From Bacillota bacterium (GTDB lineage Bacteria; Bacillota; Clostridia; Acetivibrionales; DTU013), in NCBI GenBank assembly GCA_023411715.1, contig JAEYOM010000063.1:1-27212 (forward strand): 27,212 bases of DNA. Reading direction: 5' to 3'. A program made the position numbers and the translations under genes. This document shows, in pieces, positions 1 through 6,628 of this stretch. Below the pieces are notes generated by a model. The model was given only the letters and a program-made list of their open reading frames with translations. It ran no database searches and had not been told where the DNA came from. The stretch's first letter is position 1; the number at the start of each line of letters is the position of its first letter.

Positions 1-291
1 TATGCGGCAGAAAAATCGATACATGAGGTTATGAGTAACTTCAGGGGTAAGATTTTCATAGCTTAGTCCAGCGTAATGCTTGAGAAACATCATTCGGATG
101 TATACACGAACCGGCACGGATGGACGACTACGTTGAGTATTAAAACGATCAACGATAGGATATTCGTAGGATTCGTCCTGCAGGAGCTTAGCAATTTTCT
201 CAAGTTCGGGAGTAAGCTTATATGCGGCCTCTGGTATAAGCACTTGTGCTACAGTTGGTTGACTCCATTCCGGATAATCAAGTATCAGCAT
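1..291 (-). CDS. transposase, N-terminal part (3' end outside window)
   Basis: An open frame reads from an ATG at 291 leftwards off the window edge, giving 97 codons with no stop. An AAGGTGA ribosome binding site lies five bases before the ATG. The N-terminus is MLILDYPEWSQPTV. Around residues 68-95 the motif VRVYIRMMFLKHYAGLSYE is followed by an FFCRI segment. This is the pattern of the DUF772 N-terminal domain of IS5/IS1182/ISNCY-type DDE transposases, where an arginine-rich 'RMMYLK..YGLSYE' block precedes the catalytic domain. The DDE catalytic residues would lie outside the window, so intactness cannot be judged. The family-level call is fairly safe; the exact IS family is not. Just upstream, 327-345 holds a short palindrome (TTCGAC/GTCGAA) that could be part of the element's end. 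Confidence 0.75.
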   Translation of the reverse strand, partial: MLILDYPEWSQPTVAQVLIPEAAYKLTPELEKIAKLLQDESYEYPIVDRFNTQRSRPSVPVRVYIRMMFLKHYAGLSYENLTPEVTHNLMYRFFCRI

Positions 292-669
292 AACTATCAC
301 CTTTTGTCATTTATGTATTATGCTGTATAATTCGACATCCGGAGTCGAAATTCCTGCCCCAAACTCACAATATTCAAGGTTTTCAAGGATCATTTATCAG
401 GTGAAACTAAGTTATATCATCAGGCATCGGCTGTTCCAGCATATTGGTATATTACCTAAAATGTTTGCGCCGACGCAAAATGCCAGTAAGCTGACGGTAT
501 TGCCTGTGCCGGAGAAATAATGTAAACGGGTTCAGCTTCGCTGGACGCACAGAATAATAAAGAGATCGGGAAACATTATAAAAATGTCCCCAATCCCTTT
601 ATCAGCGCCCTTTTTATTATAACCGGCAACTAAACTATGGATAATTGTTTTCAACGAAGACAGAATTAA
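292..669. other. intergenic region without a convincing gene
   Basis: This 378-base stretch lies between the transposase start and the Ig-like protein stop. Short frames exist on both strands, but none has a ribosome binding site or a recognisable motif. It holds the palindrome TTCGAC-N7-GTCGAA near 327-345 and the hairpin at 568-591 listed separately. It may contain the left end of the insertion sequence. Confidence 0.6.
568..591. repeat. GGGAAACATT/AATGTCCCC hairpin of a dispersed intergenic family
   Basis: The arms GGGAAACATT and AATGTCCCC are separated by an AT-rich loop. The same GGGACA...TGTTCCC/TGTCCC theme recurs at 6357-6390 and 24203-24221, each time between genes, which suggests a small dispersed palindromic repeat. 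Read on the minus strand, it could also serve as a weak 3' structure for the Ig-like gene that ends at 670, but no clear U-run follows. Confidence 0.45.
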
Positions 670-1896
670 TTACTCATCGCCTTCATCGTACTCATCATCC
701 GAGCCTTCTTCATCAGTAACAGTAAAGGTCTGAGTTTTGGTAACAGTTCCGCAAGTTATGGTAATCGTAGCAGTTCCCGCACTTACAGGTGTGACTTCAA
801 AAAAGCCATCTTCATCGATACTGCTGACTGCCGCTATCTCCGGGTTAGATGAAGCAACTGTTATTGTCCCATATGCGTCTTCAGGCTCCTTGGTGACTTC
901 AACCGAAACCGGATCGTCGCCTGCATAGGCTTCCATTTCATCAAAGCTTACGTCCAATTCTTCCAATGCAACCTTTTTTACAGTAATTTTGCAGGTTCCA
1001 AGAAGTTTACTCTTGTCAGGCGCTTTTGCATTTTCATATATATTTATATTGGTGCTTCCTTCACTTTTACCTTTTACAATAACCGTCTGGTTTTCCTTGG
1101 ATATTTCAACGACGTTACTATCACCGGTTTCAAATATGTAGCTTACATCATTCCTACAATTATTTATCAAATCGAACGCCTCAATATCCGATTCTAACGA
1201 TACCGTTTCTTCAGGCTCTACCGTCGCTTTTTTTACTGCATACTTGATCTTTCCTACCACTCTTGTGCTTTTATTGTAAGTTTCCTTAATTGTAACGGTA
1301 AATGTTCCGGCTGCTTTTGCAGTATATGTATGTTTTATAAACAGCATATCGTCAAATGTGCTGAACGTTTCCTTCATAGAAAAGTTAGCATTGTCGGAAA
1401 TAAATGAATAAGCCGCATCGTTATTGCGATTGATAATCTCAATTACATCAGTATAACCGGTGCCTATAGGCAATGTAGGTACGACATCCTGAGAATAGCT
1501 TGAGCTTACTACCGTAACTTTGCAGGTACCGATTTTAGTGGTTTTTCCGCTCAATTTCTGGTTACATGTAATTGTTGCAGTTCCGGCTTTTAAACCAGTA
1601 AGATATGCATCTGACTTGTTCGCTTTCACTGTAAGTATTTTGGGGTTGCTTGAAACAAAACTGTATGTTGCGTTTTTTACCGCATTTGATACCCTTAGAA
1701 CATACTTGTCAGCCTTGGAGTAGTAATCAAAACTAGCTACAATACTTCCCGTGCCAATTTTCATCGTAGCAGCAATAGATGGCTTAACAGCTGCCTGTGT
1801 TGCAAATGATGTCATACCTGTGGATAGGATAAGTGATGCTATTAGTAGCATCCTTGCTACGATTGCTGCAATTCGTTTGCTTCGTATTTCTTTCAC
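670..1896 (-). CDS. secreted bacterial Ig-like (BIG2-type) repeat protein
   Basis: The product is a 408-residue exported protein of unknown specific role, probably on the cell surface. The open frame extends to 1938, but a TTGTAT-17-TATAAT promoter ends five bases before that ATG, so translation from it would have almost no leader. A GTG at 1896 preceded by AGGAGTG fits better and gives a classic signal peptide: MKEIRSKR, then a hydrophobic stretch and a cleavage region near SFATQA. The mature part has about four beta-rich repeats. Each shows the BIG2 signature of an SSNP.I or similar turn followed by G.AG.ATIT, for example 'GLKAGTATITC' and 'PVSAGTATITI'. The C-terminus is very acidic (EEGSDDEYDEGDE). 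No sortase motif, S-layer homology or catalytic domain is visible. The family is clear; the function is not. Confidence 0.75.
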   Translation of the reverse strand: MKEIRSKRIAAIVARMLLIASLILSTGMTSFATQAAVKPSIAATMKIGTGSIVASFDYYSKADKYVLRVSNAVKNATYSFVSSNPKILTVKANKSDAYLTGLKAGTATITCNQKLSGKTTKIGTCKVTVVSSSYSQDVVPTLPIGTGYTDVIEIINRNNDAAYSFISDNANFSMKETFSTFDDMLFIKHTYTAKAAGTFTVTIKETYNKSTRVVGKIKYAVKKATVEPEETVSLESDIEAFDLINNCRNDVSYIFETGDSNVVEISKENQTVIVKGKSEGSTNINIYENAKAPDKSKLLGTCKITVKKVALEELDVSFDEMEAYAGDDPVSVEVTKEPEDAYGTITVASSNPEIAAVSSIDEDGFFEVTPVSAGTATITITCGTVTKTQTFTVTDEEGSDDEYDEGDE

Positions 1897-1942
1897 TGGC
1901 AAATCACTCCTATTCTTATAGATGATTTTCAATAACATATCG

Positions 1943-1971
1943 ATTATAATAATATTGACAAATTAATACAA
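1943..1971 (-). promoter_or_regulatory. sigma-A-type promoter of the Ig-like gene
   Basis: On the minus strand TTGTAT (1971-1966) and TATAAT (1948-1943) are 17 bases apart. The -10 box is a perfect consensus. Its position immediately before the upstream ATG at 1938 is the main reason for choosing the GTG at 1896 as the start codon. Confidence 0.6.
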
Positions 1972-2203
1972 CCATTATTTATAAGAATTTTTTTTGTACA
2001 TAACAATTATTAGCCAATTAGGTTCAATGCCTGGACCATTGGCTCGCTAAGTTTCATTGTGAAATAATTATCGATTGAGCCGCTAAAAAGAACGCAGATC
2101 AAAGGTTTGGGCTTCAAAAAATGAAGAAGTGCCAAGTAATGTCGAACACCCGATTTAATAAGTATTTCGAGCGTTTTACAAAAAGATCGATGCTGAAAAC
2201 CGT

Positions 2204-2971
2204 CTATTTCATGGACGCGATCAAACTTGCGAGTTCCTGAAGATAATAATTCTCCTCCCTTATCATATGATCTGGGGTCAGCAGCTTCAGGGCGCCCATG
2301 ATTTTGCATTTCGCCTTGAGATCTCTTATCTTCGTCAGAAAGCAAATAAATTCTTCCAGCTTTTTTCTGGCCTGCTCATTGAGAAGTTCAAGGTTTCCGT
2401 TACTCAAGCCTGTTCTGACAAGCATCCTGCTCAATTCCTCAGTCTTTATCGAGAGGCTGTTGAATACTCTTTCAAACTCCTGGGCCTCATTGATAAAGAT
2501 TTTTTCCACAGGATCAAGATCGCTGGCTATTACGGCTGCATGCCCTGCGGCATCGGTGATCCAGAGCTTGTTCAGCTCAAGGTTATAGAGCACCCCGCTC
2601 GGCTGGATATTGTTTTGTATTCTGACAATTGTGTTATAGCACTCCATAGCCTCATTTATCATATGGTTGTAGAAAGTCGGCGGCAGGCTGGAATCAAGGC
2701 GGCATGTGAGTTGCCTCGCCAACAGCATTTTTTTGAAGTTTATAAAGTTCAGAAGGAGGTTCAATGTTTGGCTTAATAATTGATTAAACGCGTTTGTGTC
2801 GTTTTCCGCGATATTTTTCGACTGCTCGTGGAGTACGGAGAATGACTCCTTATAATAATTTGCGAGACGTATCGCTTCCTGTTCGTTATAGGACAGCGAT
2901 TTAAGGATGAACTCCCCGTGGTCTCTCAATATCCCTGTCCAAAACTTCATTCTTTCTATCGGGCTCAGCAT
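2204..2971 (-). CDS. DUF2935 domain-containing protein
   Basis: The product is 255 residues long and belongs to the DUF2935 family, helical ferritin-like proteins common in Bacillus and Clostridium. Their biochemical role is not established to my knowledge; metal binding is suspected from the fold. The start at 2971 (MLSPIERMKFW) is chosen because AGGGGG lies just before it, and the 14 residues further upstream are not family-like. Two related halves are visible: 'EFWTGILRDHGEFI'-type residues 5-22 (RMKFWTGILRDHGEFILKSL) and a second one near 130-150 (DPVEKIFINEAQEFERVFNSL). The protein ends with 'LTPDHMIREENYYLQEL', a conserved DHM.RE..YYL.L signature of the family. No signal peptide or membrane segment is seen. 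The gene stands alone: a tRNA relic lies upstream and the Ig-like gene is 230 bases downstream. Confidence 0.75.
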   Translation of the reverse strand: MLSPIERMKFWTGILRDHGEFILKSLSYNEQEAIRLANYYKESFSVLHEQSKNIAENDTNAFNQLLSQTLNLLLNFINFKKMLLARQLTCRLDSSLPPTFYNHMINEAMECYNTIVRIQNNIQPSGVLYNLELNKLWITDAAGHAAVIASDLDPVEKIFINEAQEFERVFNSLSIKTEELSRMLVRTGLSNGNLELLNEQARKKLEEFICFLTKIRDLKAKCKIMGALKLLTPDHMIREENYYLQELASLIASMK

Positions 2972-3012
2972 ATAAATTCCCCCTGTATCTACCGCTACAA
3001 TATCGTATGACA

Positions 3013-3078
3013 CAGGAGGGAATTACGTACCGCCAGGATTTTAAGTCCTGTACGTCTGCCAGTTCCGCCACTTCGGCA
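3013..3078 (-). pseudogene. degenerate tRNA-Leu copy
   Basis: Positions 3035-3078 match 4160-4203, the 5' half of the intact tRNA-Leu, with one mismatch in 44 bases. They cover the acceptor 5' strand, the D-arm and the anticodon arm with the UAA anticodon. Further along the minus strand the match decays: the variable arm is missing and the T-arm (GGTTCGATTCC in the intact gene) is reduced to TAATTCCC. No CTTCGGC strand is left to close the acceptor stem. It is therefore a tRNA relic and not a functional gene. A spurious frame across it encodes the familiar false peptide AEVAELADVQDLKS. Confidence 0.75.
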
Positions 3079-3147
3079 AAAATATATGAACTCGTTTTCA
3101 CACTAATGAATAGCAGCGACCCATACAGCTTCGGAAAGGATGCCGAA

Positions 3148-3408
3148 TCACTTCTTTCCAAAATAAATTGTTAATTTTCCTTCGTCCCATGTGATAAAGC
3201 TGTCCTTCCGAATTATTTCGGAGTGCTTATCTTTTGCGGCATCACCGGTTCTGAACACCGACAGCATTAATCCAATTAAAGATAAATTGATAATCGTTGC
3301 AATATTTCCGTATGATATAAGCGGCAGAGAGATAGCAATATTCGATATATATAAAAAGCCAAACATAGAAGCTCCATATTGCGTCATAGTACCCGATATT
3401 TCATCCTC
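3148..3408 (-). pseudogene. C-terminal relic of an FtsW/RodA/SpoVE-family protein
   Basis: The frame is open from 3408, right after an in-frame TAG, to a TGA at 3148. The core reads ISLPLISYGNIATIINLSLI followed by GLMLSVFR. This is the hallmark last periplasmic loop and final membrane helix of SEDS glycosyltransferases (FtsW/RodA/SpoVE), usually LPFISYGGSS..VNL..IGLLLSISR. Only about 85 residues remain of a protein that normally has 370-460, and the nine upstream transmembrane helices are absent. At about 3400-3410 the homology stops and a different relic on the opposite strand begins. The tail ending in WDEGKLTIYFGKK is presumably the original C-terminus. A small functional protein is possible but unlikely. 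Confidence 0.6.
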
Positions 3409-3924
3409 CTACAGGTTCCGATACAAAATGGAATTCGGTTACCCATGTAATGGAGGCTGCCCATTCATAAGAGAGGGCTATTACAAAAAGTCAGGCATTG
3501 TATCAGATTATAATCAATCCGATTCTGTTATGATTAAAAACGCACATACCAGTTCCATTAATTTTTCTATACCGGAGGCAAAAAAATACAGGGCAGAATC
3601 TTTTTACCCGAAGGGATAAAAGCGGAAGCCGAAACGTGTATCACGCTTTTAAGTGATGACGGCAGAGAAAAATATATAATATTAAAAGAAGGGGCAAGTT
3701 CGGCAGAATATACCCTATATTTTCAGGACCCTAAGCGGAAGCAAATTATTATAGTTAGAGATAACCCCTTTCATTACGTCAGCGAGAATTCACTTACGGA
3801 AGATAAGGCTTTAGCTAAAGTATTCGACTTGAGCAAGGGCAGTTTGAACAACATAATTATTTATCTGACAATGAGTTTTTTAGGCAAAATATTGGGCCTA
3901 AAAAGTAATTCGCCATTTTTATAA
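3401..3924 (+). pseudogene. relic of a repetitive secreted surface protein, with a frameshift at an A7 run
   Basis: Two overlapping plus-strand frames join into one coherent product if a single -1 shift is made at the seven A residues at 3580-3586. The first part reads 'SSYRFRYKMEFGYP..REGYYKKSGIVSDYNQ..' up to 'INFSIPEAKK', and the second continues 'IQGRIFLPEGIKAEAE..' up to a stop at 3922. The combined sequence has the layout of a repeat found in clostridial cell-surface and S-layer-type proteins: '.I.G.I.LP.G..A', a beta strand ending in Y.L.., then a GYY..SG.V..Y segment and a final 'V.LSKGSLNNI.I.L'. Two such units can be recognised. There is no start codon, ribosome binding site or signal peptide, so this is a fragment. 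The repeat-family assignment is from memory of the pattern and is moderate. Confidence 0.45.
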
Positions 3925-4078
3925 ATTGCGCATCGGTTATAAATTGTACAATGCGCTTTAGAAGGTATAAATGAAACGAGCTGGATCTGGCATAATGGGA
4001 TTTATTATAACGCACAGGATCAACGAAAATTAAATGATTTTTAAGAAAACTTAATTGAAGAACTTTCACAAATAAAAC
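3925..4078. other. AT-rich spacer without a gene
   Basis: This short region lies between the surface-protein relic and the tRNA terminator. A minus-strand frame across it (to 4099) starts inside the terminator hairpin and has no ribosome binding site, so I regard it as chance. Confidence 0.5.
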
Positions 4079-4105
4079 GGCCTCAAAGCCTAAAGCCATG
4101 AGGCC
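4079..4105 (-). terminator. intrinsic terminator downstream of tRNA-Leu
   Basis: The stem GGCCTCA/TGAGGCC has a 13-base loop and is followed on the minus strand by GTTTTATTT. It begins ten bases beyond the CCA end of the tRNA gene and so ends that transcript. Confidence 0.75.
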
Positions 4106-4114
4106 TGAAATATT

Positions 4115-4202
4115 TGGTGCCGAAGACGGGAATCGAACCCGTACGGCTTTAAGGGCCGCAGGATTTTAAGTCCTGTGCGTCTGCCAGTTCCGCCACTTCG
4201 GC
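4115..4202 (-). tRNA. tRNA-Leu (anticodon UAA), CCA encoded
   Basis: The minus strand begins GCCGAAGTGGCGGAACTGGC and ends with the complementary acceptor strand CTTCGGC, discriminator A and an encoded CCA. The anticodon stem is AGGAC...GTCCT-type with the loop CTTAAAA, giving anticodon UAA, which reads UUA and UUG. The long variable arm (GCGGCCCTTAAAGCCGT) is typical of class II leucine tRNAs, and the T-arm GGGTTCGATTCCC is intact. The gene is 88 bases long and has its own promoter and terminator, so it is a single-gene unit. Confidence 0.95.
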
Positions 4203-4220
4203 ATGTTAAACAACTACAAT

Positions 4221-4249
4221 ATAATAACACCGCAGCCTGTAAATATCAA
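4221..4249 (-). promoter_or_regulatory. promoter of tRNA-Leu
   Basis: On the minus strand TTGATA (4249-4244) and TATTAT (4226-4221) are separated by exactly 17 bases. The predicted transcription start would lie about ten bases before the mature tRNA 5' end, as expected for a tRNA leader. Confidence 0.7.
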
Positions 4250-4366
4250 GTACCAGTCATAACCACATCTTACAGTATAAAAGCTGTACGTAACTTATCG
4301 TACTATCAGTATGTGCCGGCCTGACGCCAGCCCGGTACTCATATCTGCCACAATTGTGCGTGTACT

Positions 4367-4792
4367 CTAAAAATACTGAGTGGTCTTCCGGTAGCCTCCG
4401 CCGCCCCTTTTGGACTCGAAGCTCTTCTTCAGGTCATGCATTTTTTCATCGCTGTCTTTCATGAATTTTGCCAGACGGTCTTCAAAAGATAATCCTTCAG
4501 CGCAGTTTCTGTCCCAATCTATTTCAATCGGCGGTCTGCCGGATCTGGGAGCTGTTTTTTTGTCGATGGCTTTTTTGATGGACAAACTGATTTTACCGTT
4601 TTCCATCGAAAGAACCTTTACTTTGACTTCCTGATTTTCCTTGAGATGATTCTTGATGTCCTTTACGTATTCTTCAGCGATCTCAGAGATGTGAACCAGA
4701 CCTGTCTTTCCTTCAGGTAGTTGGATGAAGGCCCCGAAATTGGTTATCCCGGCAACTTTCCCCTCTACTATATTTCCTACCTCAACTAGCAT
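4367..4792 (-). CDS. yabR: S1 RNA-binding domain protein (YabR/GSP13-like)
   Basis: The 141-residue protein begins directly with an S1 (OB-fold) RNA-binding domain, residues 1-72. Typical landmarks are 'VGNIVEGKVAGITNFGAFI', 'GLVHISEIA' and 'VKVKVLSMENGKISLSIK'. The remaining half is charged and ends in a glycine/arginine patch (SKRGGGGYRK) likely to add nucleic-acid affinity. An AAGGAGGA site precedes the ATG. It lies downstream of divIC, the place held by yabR in Bacillus subtilis. Small S1 proteins of this type associate with ribosomes or RNA, but their precise role is unsettled. The family assignment is strong; the symbol rests on synteny. Confidence 0.88.
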   Translation of the reverse strand: MLVEVGNIVEGKVAGITNFGAFIQLPEGKTGLVHISEIAEEYVKDIKNHLKENQEVKVKVLSMENGKISLSIKKAIDKKTAPRSGRPPIEIDWDRNCAEGLSFEDRLAKFMKDSDEKMHDLKKSFESKRGGGGYRKTTQYF

Positions 4793-4950
4793 ACAGAAAG
4801 AAGTCCTCCTTAAAGTTTATAACGGTCGAATACCGCTTAAAATAGGCTCTGGTCGTAGTTGCAATGAAAGCAATTCGATTATATAGTATATGAAATATTT
4901 CGTCAAGCCTGTATTCATAGGGGCTGTAAGAATTTGCGGAAGGCAGGTTA

Positions 4951-5232
4951 TTATTTCCCGATGTCGACATAGACCTTTTGATCCTTTTTAACCATGCCCA
5001 GTTTTTCCCTTGCGACCTTCTCGATATACTCGTCGCTCTGGATCATCTCTTTTTCCTTGCTCAGCTCTTCATTAAGCTTTGTCTCATCGTCAATTCTGCT
5101 TTCGACCCTGTTCAGTTCAAGACCCTTCATATTAAGAAGCTTCTGCTGGTTCAATGCAATAAACAGCAGATAAACGAGTATAACTGCCACAGATACAACT
5201 GCAAGCGGGGACTTCTTTTTTCTTTTGCTCAT
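4951..5232 (-). CDS. divIC: septum formation initiator DivIC/FtsB-like
   Basis: A 93-residue bitopic membrane protein of the divisome. The cytoplasmic N-terminus MSKRKKKSPL is followed by one transmembrane helix (about residues 10-29) and an extracellular coiled coil rich in Glu and Lys. The domain ends with 'EYIEKVAREKLGMVKKDQKVYV', the conserved end of the DivIC/FtsB family. In the family this protein forms a complex with FtsL and DivIB and, at the septum, regulates cell-wall synthesis. The start at 5232 is chosen over an upstream in-frame codon because it gives the usual length and a basic N-terminus. Its position between yabQ and the S1 gene matches Bacillus and clostridial order. Confidence 0.9.
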   Translation of the reverse strand: MSKRKKKSPLAVVSVAVILVYLLFIALNQQKLLNMKGLELNRVESRIDDETKLNEELSKEKEMIQSDEYIEKVAREKLGMVKKDQKVYVDIGK

Positions 5233-5282
5233 TTCAGTGACCTCGCACACCATACGCTCAGGGTACGGCTCCCTTATCTCCC

Positions 5283-5316
5283 GTATAACTACCGGTTTTG
5301 TATAACTGCCGGTTCT
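5283..5316. repeat. 17-bp tandem duplication upstream of divIC
   Basis: GTATAACTACCGGTTTT (5283-5299) is immediately followed by GTATAACTGCCGGTTCT (5300-5316), two differences in 17 bases, and then GTATTAA begins a third copy. It lies between yabQ and divIC. On the minus strand each unit carries TTATAC, so it may affect a divIC promoter. Confidence 0.6.
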
Positions 5317-5419
5317 GTATTAATTCTACGAAACTCTCAAAAATCCTGCTATATGCATTGAAAAATAATCTGGACAGCAAGTTTTTTCATATGCATTACC
5401 TTGATTTGTTCAACTTATA

Positions 5420-5959
5420 TCAGGGCTTAACTTTTTTATTGCGCCTGATTTTTCTTCTTTTTAGGATGCGCCTGATAAACCTTCTAAAAAACCTTGCTTT
5501 TTTGATCCGGGTCTCTCCAGCGCTTCCGGCCTTCCGCAAAGAGCCGAAGATTAACTGGAACAGCTTCCGGGCAGGCGACGCCAGTACCCTCAGGATGAAC
5601 CTGAATGGATACATAATAACAAACAATACCGCCTTTACTATTTTTATCGTCATATTGATGATAAAAAGTGAGCATCCCATGACAAATTTGCTTAAAAGAG
5701 ATGAATACAACACGATGCCTATTATCGTTCCAACGAAAAGGAATCCCCTGATCTCGCCTTCATTGCTGTAGTAGACCGTCAAAAGCATGATGGCGGCCGC
5801 GATCACCCAATAGACAATGTCCTCGGCATAGGTGAGCAAGCCGCCTGTTCTGACAGCTTTCCTGATGATCCTGAAAATATCGTAAACCAGCGCGATCGCC
5901 ATTCCGCCCGCAACGGTGCATAAAAAGACATATGCCTGACGGCTAACAGGAAATATCAT
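5420..5959 (-). CDS. yabQ: spore cortex biosynthesis protein YabQ
   Basis: A 179-residue membrane protein that, in Bacillus subtilis, localises to the forespore outer membrane and is needed for cortex formation. Predicted helices lie at about residues 7-27, 43-63 and 70-120. The YabQ signature is clear near the N-terminus: 'GGMAIALVYDIFRIIRKAVR', then 'YAEDIVYWVIAA' and 'NEGEIRGFLFVGTIIGIVLY'. The C-terminal 50 residues are strongly basic (FRRFIRRILKRRK). The start overlaps the yabP stop in an ATGA arrangement, so the two genes are translationally coupled. Expression in the mother cell with yabP is expected from the family and from the promoter before yabP. Confidence 0.92.
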   Translation of the reverse strand: MIFPVSRQAYVFLCTVAGGMAIALVYDIFRIIRKAVRTGGLLTYAEDIVYWVIAAAIMLLTVYYSNEGEIRGFLFVGTIIGIVLYSSLLSKFVMGCSLFIINMTIKIVKAVLFVIMYPFRFILRVLASPARKLFQLIFGSLRKAGSAGETRIKKARFFRRFIRRILKRRKIRRNKKVKP

Positions 5960-6246
5960 TTGAACATCCGGGCAAAGAAGCCTCCGCCTTTGCTTTTCGT
6001 TTCCCTGTCAGAGTATTCGCAGCTTATTATCTCGCCTTCGATGCCCAATTCCGAGCTGTCGATATTCAATTTATTGATATGCAGGTCGACCCCCTTTACG
6101 ACCAGTATGCCCAACTCCGTATCCGCGATTACGCATTCATCGTTGAAGCTTTCCACGTCTATTACCCCGGAAATACTTAGTTTCTCCCTGTTTTCAAGGA
6201 TCAGGTTGGAAACCCTGGGCTTTGGTACTTTTTTTTCGTCGGTCAT
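5956..6246 (-). CDS. yabP: sporulation protein YabP
   Basis: A 96-residue soluble protein of the YabP/YqfC family, required with YabQ for spore cortex assembly. Diagnostic segments are 'LILENREKLSISGVIDVESFND' and 'GILVVKGVDLHINKLNIDSSELGIEGEI', followed by a basic FFARMFK tail. The start at 6246 is supported by GGGGAGGG eight bases before the ATG; the open frame continues upstream to 6363 but is not family-like there. It overlaps yabQ by four bases. In related genomes yabP directly follows rqcP/yabO, whereas here about 14.7 kb intervene. Confidence 0.92.
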   Translation of the reverse strand: MTDEKKVPKPRVSNLILENREKLSISGVIDVESFNDECVIADTELGILVVKGVDLHINKLNIDSSELGIEGEIISCEYSDRETKSKGGGFFARMFK

Positions 6247-6312
6247 CAATATCCCTCCCCGCAAGATCGGAAAACGACAGGTCACAAGCAGGATCACAGC
6301 ATTCCATAGTTG

Positions 6313-6343
6313 ATTTATATGCATGTACAAGGGGTATGATGCC
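6313..6343 (-). promoter_or_regulatory. possible sigma-E-type promoter before yabP
   Basis: On the minus strand GGCATCATA and CATATAAAT are separated by 13 bases. They resemble the -35 (ATATT-like) and -10 (CATACAAT) elements of mother-cell sigma-E promoters. The site lies 67-97 bases before the yabP start. The -10 match is better than the -35 match. A private promoter is needed here because the usual upstream genes are far away. Confidence 0.4.
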
Positions 6344-6356
6344 AAAAAAAATAACA

Positions 6357-6390
6357 GGGACATTTTATGTCCGTGTTAATAAGGACATAA
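6357..6390. repeat. overlapping GGACAT/ATGTCC hairpins
   Basis: The central ATGTCC (6367-6372) can pair with GGACAT to its left (6358-6363, loop TTT) or with GGACAT to its right (6383-6388, eight-base arms TTATGTCC/GGACATAA). The two hairpins exclude each other. The motif belongs to the same GGGACA/TGTCCC theme as 568-591 and 24203-24221. Confidence 0.5.
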
Positions 6391-6409
6391 TGTGAACCGT
6401 GGGTAGTTT

Positions 6410-6447
6410 GGCAAGGCAGACAGTAGATCAAGCTGTCTGCCTTTGCC
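6410..6447. other. 14-bp-stem hairpin downstream of the maltodextrin operon
   Basis: GGCAAGGCAGACAG pairs with CTGTCTGCCTTTGCC, with one bulged base, around a nine-base loop. It is about 180 bases past the stop of the last maltodextrin gene. No U-run follows on the minus strand, so it is a weak candidate for transcript-end formation or stabilisation and is not a classic terminator. Confidence 0.5.
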
Positions 6448-6528
6448 GTCGTTCGGCTATTTTCCAGGCTTCTTCGGCGAAAGCGGCGACTACTCCGATG
6501 TCACGGTAGTGAATTATACTTGATGTTC

Positions 6529-6576
6529 GATGTGTCTACAAAACGGGATTTAGGTCATTCTCAGATCAATAACACT
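6529..6576 (+). pseudogene. possible tyrosine recombinase remnant
   Basis: A plus-strand segment encodes DVSTKRDLGHSQINNT. It resembles the '.V....LGHS.I..T' box, containing the second catalytic histidine region, of phage-type integrases. Sixteen residues are too few for proof, and both sides are unrelated. It matters only because it sits at the edge of the inserted maltodextrin locus. Confidence 0.25.
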
Positions 6577-6628
6577 TTTCGCCTTGCCGGCAGAGCGTTC
6601 AATGGGCCATGGCTCGGCCAGCTTTACC

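Larger units (their letters stand above)
6391..6628. other. junction region between yabP block and maltodextrin locus
   Basis: No intact gene is seen. The region contains a strong hairpin (6410-6447) and a short plus-strand peptide that resembles a tyrosine recombinase end (6529-6576). A 35-codon minus-strand frame ends in FAEEAWKIAERRQRQTA near 6430; I do not recognise it. Confidence 0.5.

Noticed and set aside
76..520. Two plus-strand frames at the left edge
   Set aside because: The first is antisense to the transposase N-terminus. The second has a poor start context and no family features.
2010..2345. 111-codon minus-strand frame
   Set aside because: It overlaps the end of the DUF2935 gene in another frame and starts without a ribosome binding site; its unique part (2010-2203) matches nothing I know.
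2267..2776. 169-codon plus-strand frame
   Set aside because: It is antisense to the DUF2935 gene, which has a clear family signature and ribosome binding site.
2901..3161. Minus-strand frame encoding AEVAELADVQDLKS
   Set aside because: It is the well-known false translation of a tRNA-Leu sequence, here of the degenerate tRNA copy.
3857..4099. 80-codon minus-strand frame
   Set aside because: Its start lies in the tRNA terminator hairpin, and it runs antisense to the surface-protein relic.
4782..4970. 62-codon minus-strand frame between divIC and the S1 gene
   Set aside because: It overlaps both neighbours and lacks a ribosome binding site and motifs.
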